This document shows, one piece after another, positions 57,502 through 64,000 of a DNA stretch of 64,000 nt. A program made the translations under genes and the position numbers. How positions within the stretch are numbered: position 1 is the first letter of the stretch; each line of letters opens with the position of its first letter. The notes below the pieces were generated by a model. It was not told the DNA's origin, searched no databases, and saw nothing but the letters and a program-made list of their open reading frames with translations. The DNA comes from a bacterium (GTDB lineage Bacteria > Myxococcota_A > Bradymonadia > UBA7976 > UBA1532), in assembly GCA_030427205.1 (NCBI GenBank), contig JAUHXC010000014.1, positions 178,043 to 242,042 of the forward strand. Direction: 5' to 3'.

Positions 57502-58299
57502 ATGCTCGTCCGCTATGCCCGAGGGGTGCGCATCGGCGCCCTGACCATCGACCCGACGGAGCGCGTTCACGACGCGCTGTGGACCCATCGCCCGGCGCGG
57601 CGACCACCGTGCGGGCGCTGCCTGGCCAGCGCCCGGCTGGCCCGCCGCTGGCCGGCCACCCTCGGCATTCCCATGGGCACGGGCGCGGTCGCGATGGGCT
57701 TTCGTATCGAGTTGCTGGCCTCGGGCTACGGTCCGGGCGGCGCGGCGGTCCTGTTGACCCGGGACGGCGAGCGCACGCTGGCGGTCGGCCCGACGACCGT
57801 CGAGCTCCAGCCCCGCCAGGCCGATCGACTCGTACTCTTCGCGCCGCGGCCGGTCGCCGACACAGATTGGGCGCCGCCGCCGATGCTGACCGGCACGCTG
57901 CGGGCGCCCGACGGCGCGGCTGCCCGCGAACTCTGTCGGCGCCTCGACGCGGCGGGCATCCCCCATCGTCGACCGCGGTGGCTGGGTCTCGGGGCCGGGC
58001 CGCGCTCGGCCGCGGTCGGAGTCGTGACGGCGGGCCCCGGGCTGACCGTCGATGCCCGGCCCCAGGCCGACGAGAGCTGGCTGGCAGACTTCGCCCGCCG
58101 AGTCTCGCCCCAGTCGATCTACGTGCACGGGCCGCGAGCCGACGCGCTGGCCCGGCGCCTCGCCGTCGAGGGGTGGTCGGTGCGCGTCCTGCACGGCCCG
58201 CGACAGCTCTCGCTGCTCGGTGACGAGCCCGAGCCGTTCTCGCCGGCGCCGGGCGACGCACGGCCGCTCGCGCGGACGGACGGACCGGAGGGGCGGTGA
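57502..58299 (+). CDS. Metal-site-less relative of metallo-beta-lactamase DNA/RNA exonucleases
   Basis: 265 residues from ATG 57502. The layout follows ligase-associated DNA exonucleases of the metallo-beta-lactamase fold: 'ALTIDPTERVHDALWTH', then 'GFRIELLASGYGPGGAAVLL' with GERTLAVGP, and an end 'IYVHGPRADALARRLAVEGW'. The family's THxHxDH metal motif reads THRPARR (28-34), so three ligands are gone. It is also shorter than the roughly 330-residue family norm. Function unknown. Its stop overlaps the penicillin-binding protein start (GTGA). Confidence 0.65.
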   Translation: MLVRYARGVRIGALTIDPTERVHDALWTHRPARRPPCGRCLASARLARRWPATLGIPMGTGAVAMGFRIELLASGYGPGGAAVLLTRDGERTLAVGPTTVELQPRQADRLVLFAPRPVADTDWAPPPMLTGTLRAPDGAAARELCRRLDAAGIPHRRPRWLGLGAGPRSAAVGVVTAGPGLTVDARPQADESWLADFARRVSPQSIYVHGPRADALARRLAVEGWSVRVLHGPRQLSLLGDEPEPFSPAPGDARPLARTDGPEGR

Positions 58300-60761
58300 G
58301 CGCTCGCCGGCCGATCCGAATCGTCAATCGCCGCAAGGGTGGCATCGTCCGCGGCGTCTTCCGTGGCCTGTTCCTGCTCGGTCTCGCCGCCGTCCTCATC
58401 GGCGGCGGGGTGGCCGTCGGGGCGTACGTGCACTTCTCACGGGATCTGCCGCGCATCCTCGCCGTCGATGACTACCGGCCTCCGACCGTGAGTCGCTTCT
58501 ACGCCGACGATGGGCGCCTGATCGGCGAGTTCACCATCGAGCGCCGGGTGCTCGTGCCCCTGCAGCGCATGCCGCGACACCTCATCGAGGCGTTCCTCGC
58601 CGCCGAGGACAAGCGCTTCTTCGCCCACGACGGCGTCGACTACCGGGCGACCATCCGGGCCATGCTGGCGAATGTGCTCGCCGGCCGCACGGTTCAGGGC
58701 GCCTCGACCATCACCCAGCAGCTGTGCAAGACCTTGGTGGGTCGCGAGAGATCCTACGATCGCAAGGCCCGCGAGGCGATCCTCGCCCGACGGACGGAGC
58801 ACCGCCTGGACAAGCTCGAGATTCTCTACCTGTACCTCAACCAGATCTACCTGGGGCACGGGGCCTACGGGGTTCAGGCGGCCGCGCGCAACTACTTCCG
58901 CAAGGACGTCGGCGAACTGACCCTCTCGGAGTCGGCCATGCTCGCCGGCCTGCCGCCGCAGCCCGGTCGGCTGAACCCGGTCCTCGACTTCGCGGGCAGC
59001 CGCGAGCGGCAGCGCTACGTGCTCGATCGCATGGTGGCGGAGGGCTTCATCGATGGGGCCACGGCCGAACAGGCGCACGCCGAGGTGCCGCAGATCTTCG
59101 GCGAGCTGCCATCGGTCTTCGACGAGCGGGCCCCGTACTTCGCCGAGCACGTCCGCAAACATGTTCAGGAGACCTACGGCTACGACGCCCTCAATACGGC
59201 CGGGTTGCGGGTCTTCACGACGGTCGACGCCGATCAGCAGCGGGCGGCACAGCAGGCCCTGCAGCGTGGTCTGCACGCGATGGGTGAACGCCAGGGCTAC
59301 GTCGGACCCGTCGAGCGGCTCGACGAGTCCGAGGTCGCGGGGTTTCTCGAGGCGGCGACCGCGCTGTACGACGGACCGACGGCCCTCGAAGCCGACCGCT
59401 GGTATCATGGGGTCGTCACCGCCGCTGCCAAGAGCGAGGCGACCGTCAAGATCGGCGCGCTCGAAGGGCGGCTGCCGCTGAGGGCCGGCATGGGCTGGGC
59501 CCGCCCCTTCGACGAAGAGGCCGAGACCAACGCCGGCCGCCTCGGTGACGTCACCGACGCGCTCGCGCCGGGCGACGTGGTGCTCGTCCGACTCAACCGC
59601 GGCAAACGCTTCGCCGACGCCGACCCGCCGGTGCTGGCGCTCGGTCAGGAGCCGCCGGTCCAGGGGGCGATCGTCAGCGTCGAGGCCCGCAGCGGCCACG
59701 TCACCGCGATGGTCGGCGGCTTCGACTTCGACCAGAGCGAATACAACCGGGCGTTTCAGGGCTGCCGCCAGCCGGGCTCGATCTTCAAACCCGTCGTCTA
59801 CAGCCTGGCGCTGGATCGCGACTACACCCTGGCGACCCCGATCGACGATACGCCGATCGCCGTCTACGACCAGAAAGAGCGCTACATCTGGAAGCCCAAG
59901 AACTTCGGGGGCCGCTACAAGGGCACGGTGCTGCTGCGCGACGCGCTGATCCGATCGATGAACATCCCGGCCATCCGGGTGATTCGCCACGTCGGTCCCG
60001 AGCGGGCGGCGGAGTGGGCGGGTCGCCTGGGCATCACGACGCCGATGTTCCCCGACCAGTCCCTGGTGCTCGGCAGCTCCTGTGTCTATCCCTGGGACAT
60101 GGTGCGGCTCTACGCCATGTTCGCGGAGCGGGGGCGCGCCCTGCGCCCGGCCTTCATCAAGCGCATCGAAGACCGCGATGGGCGGATCCTCGAAGACCGG
60201 ACGCGCTTCACCGACCCCCACGCATCGCTCGACGCACGGCTCGATGGCATGCTGCGCGCCTTCGCCGAGCCTCGGCCGTACCTGCTCTCGCCGAGCACCG
60301 CCTACCTCATGCAGACCGCTCTGCGCGACGTGGTGCAGGCGGGGACGGCGGTCAAAGCCCGCGCGCTCGACAAGCCGGCCGGCGGCAAGACCGGCACCAC
60401 CGACGCCTACGACGCGTGGTTCGTGGGCTTCACCGAGGCGCTGGCGACAGGCGTCTGGATCGGCAGCGATCTCAACAAGCGGCGACTCGGTCGAGGTGAG
60501 ACGGGCGGCAAGGTGGCGTTGCCGGTCTGGCTGCGTTTCATGAAGAGCGCGCTCGACGGCGTACCGCAGACCGATTTCACCGATGCGCCACCGCGGGGCA
60601 TCGCCCGGCATCGGATCGACGCGGAGACCGGGCTTCTCGCCCCGCCCGGCAACCGAGCCTTGAATCTGCCCTTCAAGAGCGGTACCCAGCCCACTGAGGC
60701 CGCTCGAGAGGCGGGCAGCTTCGACAACCGTGATCTCGACCTGGTCGAGGGCAGGTTCTGA
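58296..60761 (+). CDS. Class A penicillin-binding protein (PBP1A type)
   Basis: 821 residues from GTG 58296. A short cytosolic basic segment, one membrane helix, GT51 glycosyltransferase with catalytic Glu104 (EAFLAAEDKRFFAHDG) and GASTITQQL, an OB-like insertion, and the transpeptidase with SxxK (Ser495, Lys498), SMN and KTGT (Lys698). Polymerises and cross-links peptidoglycan in the periplasm. Stop overlaps tatB (TGATG), so the gene is coupled both ways. Confidence 0.96.
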   Translation: MSARRPIRIVNRRKGGIVRGVFRGLFLLGLAAVLIGGGVAVGAYVHFSRDLPRILAVDDYRPPTVSRFYADDGRLIGEFTIERRVLVPLQRMPRHLIEAFLAAEDKRFFAHDGVDYRATIRAMLANVLAGRTVQGASTITQQLCKTLVGRERSYDRKAREAILARRTEHRLDKLEILYLYLNQIYLGHGAYGVQAAARNYFRKDVGELTLSESAMLAGLPPQPGRLNPVLDFAGSRERQRYVLDRMVAEGFIDGATAEQAHAEVPQIFGELPSVFDERAPYFAEHVRKHVQETYGYDALNTAGLRVFTTVDADQQRAAQQALQRGLHAMGERQGYVGPVERLDESEVAGFLEAATALYDGPTALEADRWYHGVVTAAAKSEATVKIGALEGRLPLRAGMGWARPFDEEAETNAGRLGDVTDALAPGDVVLVRLNRGKRFADADPPVLALGQEPPVQGAIVSVEARSGHVTAMVGGFDFDQSEYNRAFQGCRQPGSIFKPVVYSLALDRDYTLATPIDDTPIAVYDQKERYIWKPKNFGGRYKGTVLLRDALIRSMNIPAIRVIRHVGPERAAEWAGRLGITTPMFPDQSLVLGSSCVYPWDMVRLYAMFAERGRALRPAFIKRIEDRDGRILEDRTRFTDPHASLDARLDGMLRAFAEPRPYLLSPSTAYLMQTALRDVVQAGTAVKARALDKPAGGKTGTTDAYDAWFVGFTEALATGVWIGSDLNKRRLGRGETGGKVALPVWLRFMKSALDGVPQTDFTDAPPRGIARHRIDAETGLLAPPGNRALNLPFKSGTQPTEAAREAGSFDNRDLDLVEGRF

Positions 60762-61285
60762 TGCTCCCCTTCGGTATCGGCTTCAGCGAAGTGCTGCTCA
60801 TCCTGGTGGTCGTCCTGCTGGTCGTCGGCCCCCAGAAGCTGCCCGAGATCGCGCGGACGCTGGGCAAAGGCGTGCGCATGGCACGCCGGGCGAGTCAGGA
60901 GCTGCGCGACGCCATCGAGGTCGACGAGATCCGCCAGTCGGTCTACGACCATACGGTTCGCCCCTGGCAGCAGGCCACCGACATCGAGGACGCCGAGGTG
61001 GACGATCGCGGGACGTATGCCCGTGCGGCTGCCGAGGTCTCGGCGGCCACGAAGGCGGCCATAGACGGTGCGGCGGGCGTCGACCTGAGCAAGCCGACCG
61101 ACGCGCCGCCGGCCGAACCGGACGGCAGCGCACATCCGGACGACAGTGCAGATCCGGACGAGAACGCACCGAGTGGCCCCATCTCGCGCGGCGCGGGTCC
61201 CATCATGCCGGCGCCCCGTCCCGAGCGTCCGGCCGGGCCGGCCGAGACCGATACCGACGCCTCGGCCGGCGGCCAATCGGCCTGA
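60761..61285 (+). CDS. tatB: Twin-arginine translocation protein TatB
   Basis: 174 residues: a single N-terminal helix with the TatB signature (GFSEVLLILVVVLLVVGPQKLP), an amphipathic helix, and a long Pro/Asp/Ala tail. With TatC it forms the receptor for folded proteins carrying twin-Arg signals. Directly followed by tatC. No tatA in the window. Confidence 0.93.
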   Translation: MLPFGIGFSEVLLILVVVLLVVGPQKLPEIARTLGKGVRMARRASQELRDAIEVDEIRQSVYDHTVRPWQQATDIEDAEVDDRGTYARAAAEVSAATKAAIDGAAGVDLSKPTDAPPAEPDGSAHPDDSADPDENAPSGPISRGAGPIMPAPRPERPAGPAETDTDASAGGQSA

Positions 61286-61295
61286 AGAGAGCACG

Positions 61296-62165
61296 ATGTC
61301 GGCCCAACCCAATGAAGACGACCTCGAGGCCAGCCGAGCGCCGTTCCTCGAACACCTCGAGGAACTCCGCTGGCGCCTCTGGCGAGCGCTGCTCGGGGTG
61401 ATCGCCGCGGCGGTGATCTGCTTCCTGTTCCACGACGAGCTCTTCTTCTTCCTCACGGCGCCGCTCTTCGCCGCGTTGGAGGCCAACCAGCTCGATCAGG
61501 CGCTCAAGTTCCGCACGATCCCTGGCGCATTCCTGTTCCACTTCAAGACCGCGTTGCTCGGCGGCATCTTCTTCGGCATCCCGGTCGTGCTCTACCAGTT
61601 CTGGCAGTTCGTCGCGCCGGGGCTCTACCGTCACGAACGCAGCAAGGCGCTGCCGTTCGTGGTCATGTCGACCCTCTGCTTCATCGGCGGCGGCGCGTTC
61701 GCCTACTACATGGTGCTGCCCGAGGCCTTCAACTTCCTCATCGGCTACACCATCACCGACGGTCCGCACCAGCTCGTCCCCGACATCACGATCGAGGACT
61801 ACCTCGGCTTCACCAGCAAGCTGCTGCTCGCTTTCGGGCTGGTCTTCCTCATGCCGGTCGCGGTCAGCTTCTTCGCGTGGCTCGGCCTGCTGACCCACCG
61901 GACGCTGATCCGCTTCTGGCGCTGGGCCATCGTCGGCGCGTTCATCCTCGGGGCGATGCTCACGCCGCCGGACTACATCACCCAGACGATGCTGGCGGTG
62001 CCGCTCGTCGCGCTCTACGGCATCAGCATCGGGCTCGCGTGGTTCATCACCCGCGGCCGCGAGGCCGCCCTCGACGATGACGACGACGATGACGATACGG
62101 ACGGTGGAAGCACCGAGATCGCCGTGGCCGATCCGCCGTCGGGCGAGCCGCCGGCCAAGGCCTGA
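61296..62165 (+). CDS. tatC: Twin-arginine translocation protein TatC
   Basis: 289 residues from ATG 61296 (GAAGAGA upstream). Six transmembrane helices and the conserved FLEHLEELRWRL and 'WQFVAPGLYRHERS' segments; the C-terminus is a run of Asp followed by Pro/Ser. Inner-membrane core of the Tat translocase. Ten bases after tatB; the FAD dehydrogenase follows after 3 bases. Confidence 0.97.
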   Translation: MSAQPNEDDLEASRAPFLEHLEELRWRLWRALLGVIAAAVICFLFHDELFFFLTAPLFAALEANQLDQALKFRTIPGAFLFHFKTALLGGIFFGIPVVLYQFWQFVAPGLYRHERSKALPFVVMSTLCFIGGGAFAYYMVLPEAFNFLIGYTITDGPHQLVPDITIEDYLGFTSKLLLAFGLVFLMPVAVSFFAWLGLLTHRTLIRFWRWAIVGAFILGAMLTPPDYITQTMLAVPLVALYGISIGLAWFITRGREAALDDDDDDDDTDGGSTEIAVADPPSGEPPAKA

Positions 62166-62168
62166 GCC

Positions 62169-63773
62169 ATGCGCACACCGCTCGACTTCGCGGTGCATCC
62201 CGACGAGGCCGACGACGCCGGCGTTCGTCGAGCTGTCTGTCGCCTCCTGGGGATCGACCCTGGCCGGTTGACCCACGTCGACGTTCACAGCCGCAGCATC
62301 GACGCCCGCGGACGCGGGGTGCGAGTGCGTTATCGGGTCGAGGCCGTGATCGACGAGGCGCTCGAGGGCCCCCAACTCGACGTGGCTCCGCATCTGCCCG
62401 ACCTGGGCGGCGAGCCGCGGGCCATCATCGTGGGAGCAGGGCCGTGCGGCATGTTCGCCGCCTGGGCGCTCGCGCTGCGGGGCATCCGCGCCGTAATGCT
62501 CGATCGGGGCGCCGACGTCCGCGGTCGCCGCCCCCACCTCGCTCGACTCAACCGCGAAGGCGTGCTGGACCCCGACAGCAACTACTGCTTCGGAGAAGGC
62601 GGAGCCGGCACCTACAGCGACGGCAAACTCTACACCCGGGCCACCAAGCGGGGCCCGGTGCGGACCGTGCTCGACCTGCTCGTCGACTGTGGCGCGCCGC
62701 CATCGATCCGCATCGATGCCCGGCCCCATATCGGGACCAACCGGCTGCCGCGGGTCGTCGCGGCGTTGCGCGAGCGCCTCGTCGCGGCTGGCGTGATCGT
62801 GCGCTACGAGACCCGGGTCGACGATCTGCTGCTCGACGGGCGGCGGGTCCTCGGCGTCCGTCTCGCCGATGGCGAACGGGTTCGAGCCCCGGCGACCATC
62901 CTGGCCACCGGGCACTCCGCCCGCGACATCTACCGCATGCTGGTGGGCCATCGGGTGCACGTGCAGGCGAAGCCCTTCGCGCTCGGCGTGCGCATCGAGC
63001 ACCCCCAGCCGATCATCGACCGCATCCAATACGGTGAATGTGCCGGGCACCCCAACCTGGGGGCTGCACCGTACGCGCTCAAGCGCACCACGAACGGCAT
63101 CGGCGTATGGAGCTTCTGCATGTGTCCCGGCGGCTTCATCGTCGCCGCGGCCACCGAAGACGGCGCCGTCGTCGTCAACGGCATGAGCCCGTCCAAGCGC
63201 AACTCGCGCTATGCCAACTCGGGCATGGTGGTCGGCGTCGGCCCGCAGACTTTCGGCGACGACCCCCTCGCCGGCGTGCGCTACCAGGCCTCCGTCGAGC
63301 AGGCCGCCTTCCGCGCCGGGGGAGGGCGCTTTCGAGCACCGGCCCAGCGCATCGACGACTACCTCGCCGGGCGGGTGTCCACGACGCTGCCCGAGTGCAG
63401 CTATCGCCCCGGGTTGAACGCGGTCGACCTCGCCGACGTGCTGCCGCCGCGGATCGACCAGCCGCTGCGAGACGCGCTGCAGAGCTTCGAACGGCGGAAC
63501 ATGCGCGGCTACATCACCCGCGAGGCGGTGATGGTCGGGGTCGAGTCCCGCAGCAGCGCGCCGATCCGCGTCGTGCGCGAGCGCGAGACGCTGCAGAGCA
63601 CCAGCCACGAGGGGCTCTTTCCCGGCGGTGAGGGCGCGGGCTATGCGGGCGGGATCGTGTCGGCTGCGCTCGACGGATTGCGGTTGGCGGACGCGGTCGC
63701 CCGTCGGCTGGGCGTCAGCGACGATCCGAAAAAAATCGAGAAGCGGGTTGACCCGCGCCGATCCGATCTGTAG
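62169..63773 (+). CDS. COG2509-type FAD-dependent dehydrogenase
   Basis: 534 residues. A small N-terminal alpha/beta domain (1-80), then an FAD-binding Rossmann motif IIVGAGPCGMFAAW (86-99), the family's YCFGEGGAGTYSDGKL block, ILATGHSARD, and the C-terminal FPGGEGAGYAGGI FAD contact. The reaction is not established for this family; they are soluble oxidoreductases. Possibly co-transcribed with tatBC. An A tract and the rRNA promoter lie in its last codons. Confidence 0.9.
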   Translation: MRTPLDFAVHPDEADDAGVRRAVCRLLGIDPGRLTHVDVHSRSIDARGRGVRVRYRVEAVIDEALEGPQLDVAPHLPDLGGEPRAIIVGAGPCGMFAAWALALRGIRAVMLDRGADVRGRRPHLARLNREGVLDPDSNYCFGEGGAGTYSDGKLYTRATKRGPVRTVLDLLVDCGAPPSIRIDARPHIGTNRLPRVVAALRERLVAAGVIVRYETRVDDLLLDGRRVLGVRLADGERVRAPATILATGHSARDIYRMLVGHRVHVQAKPFALGVRIEHPQPIIDRIQYGECAGHPNLGAAPYALKRTTNGIGVWSFCMCPGGFIVAAATEDGAVVVNGMSPSKRNSRYANSGMVVGVGPQTFGDDPLAGVRYQASVEQAAFRAGGGRFRAPAQRIDDYLAGRVSTTLPECSYRPGLNAVDLADVLPPRIDQPLRDALQSFERRNMRGYITREAVMVGVESRSSAPIRVVRERETLQSTSHEGLFPGGEGAGYAGGIVSAALDGLRLADAVARRLGVSDDPKKIEKRVDPRRSDL

Positions 63774-63776
63774 AAC
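63748..63776 (+). promoter_or_regulatory. rRNA operon promoter
   Basis: TTGACC-N17-TAGAAC, a near-consensus sigma-70 promoter, with an A-rich tract (GAAAAAAATC, about 63728-63737) just upstream as an UP-like element. The -35 box and spacer lie within the end of the preceding gene, and its stop codon TAG is part of the -10 box. It faces the 16S gene 200 bp away. Confidence 0.7.
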
Positions 63777-63878
63777 GGGTCTTCGCGGCGCAGGGAAATC
63801 CCGGCAGCGTCGCAGGGCCAACACCAAGCGTCATGCGCTTCTTGCTTTCGGCAGGTGGTGCTGCGCTCGGTGAGGCCG

Positions 63879-63890
63879 GTTCCTTGAAAA
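63879..63890 (+). promoter_or_regulatory. boxA-like antitermination site
   Basis: GTTCCTTGAAAA in the rRNA leader resembles the boxA element (TGCTCTTTAAAA-type) that loads NusB-S10 for antitermination. Confidence 0.45.
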
Positions 63891-63941
63891 GCGGATTGAG
63901 CAGGCACCGCGAAAGCGGACGCCCTGAACGTCAATACAAGA

Positions 63942-63967
63942 CCACGCGTGTGACCTTTCACGTGTGG
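63942..63967 (+). promoter_or_regulatory. Hairpin just upstream of 16S rRNA
   Basis: CCACGCGTG and CACGTGTGG pair over nine positions (one G-U) with an 8-base loop, ending 9 bases before the 16S start. Likely part of pre-rRNA folding or processing. Confidence 0.5.
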
Positions 63968-63976
63968 CACCAAGAT

Positions 63977-64000
63977 CAACTGGAGAGTTTGATCCTGGCT
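63977..64000 (+). rRNA. 16S ribosomal RNA, first 24 bases
   Basis: The sequence GAGAGTTTGATCCTGGCT is the universal 5' end of bacterial 16S rRNA. The start is set by alignment with the E. coli mature end; the gene runs off the window. Confidence 0.95.

Noticed and set aside
61203..63827. Minus-strand open frame of 874 aa
   Set aside because: Antisense to tatC and the FAD dehydrogenase, both of which have clear family motifs.

Overview
The window is about 70% GC and densely coded. It looks like chromosomal DNA of a Myxococcota-type (deltaproteobacterial) predator or scavenger, possibly from the Bradymonadales/Sandaracinaceae side. The evidence is many lipoproteins whose lipid-anchored Cys is followed by an Asp/Ala/Pro linker, a MopE/thrombospondin-3 protein with a MYXO-CTERM-like tail, PEGA-domain proteins including a Ser/Thr kinase, an ECF sigma factor fused in overlap to a TPR membrane protein, and lone type III and type VI secretion parts. 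Taxonomy is inference; the 16S rRNA gene begins only at the last 24 bases.

1-21 kb: a truncated Cys-rich lipoprotein, class 1 fructose-1,6-bisphosphatase, two overlapping cNMP-domain proteins, a threonyl-tRNA synthetase without TGS domain, a FixJ-like regulator, then a run of exported proteins (endonuclease I lipoprotein, periplasmic-binding-protein-like lipoprotein, a Big2/thioredoxin/PPC fusion, a PQQ-type propeller). The 255-bp gap at 13.94-14.20 kb has four perfectly spaced 16-bp repeats and a sigma-54-like promoter. Then an ECF sigma factor, its TPR partner and a repeat-built Cys-rich lipoprotein overlap as one operon, followed by an OmpA-like pair.

21-29 kb: membrane protein, lipoprotein, metallophosphoesterase, the 908-residue MopE-like surface protein, then the only long non-coding stretch (25799-27175), filled with 84-85-bp tandem repeats, and an SGNH-hydrolase lipoprotein.

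29-46 kb: TypA/BipA, two heme-c lipoproteins (one with chitobiase-C-like repeats, one with a propeller), an orphan SctJ type III ring lipoprotein, ArfB, a CDGSH iron-sulfur protein, a FliA-like sigma factor, glutamate dehydrogenase, a PEGA protein and a PEGA Ser/Thr kinase with a Gly-Gly-His-Pro repeat linker, and a three-gene operon with a MerR/B12-binding regulator.

48-64 kb: a VgrG, MORN-repeat and DUF4280 (PAAR-like) type VI spike module, then a histidine-phosphatase/transglutaminase/DUF58 operon, a solitary zinc-free rpsN, a P460-like heme lipoprotein, a metal-site-less metallo-beta-lactamase relative overlapping a class A penicillin-binding protein, tatB-tatC, and an FAD dehydrogenase whose 3' end carries a good rRNA promoter leading to the 16S gene. 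No tRNA, CRISPR array or insertion sequence was recognised.
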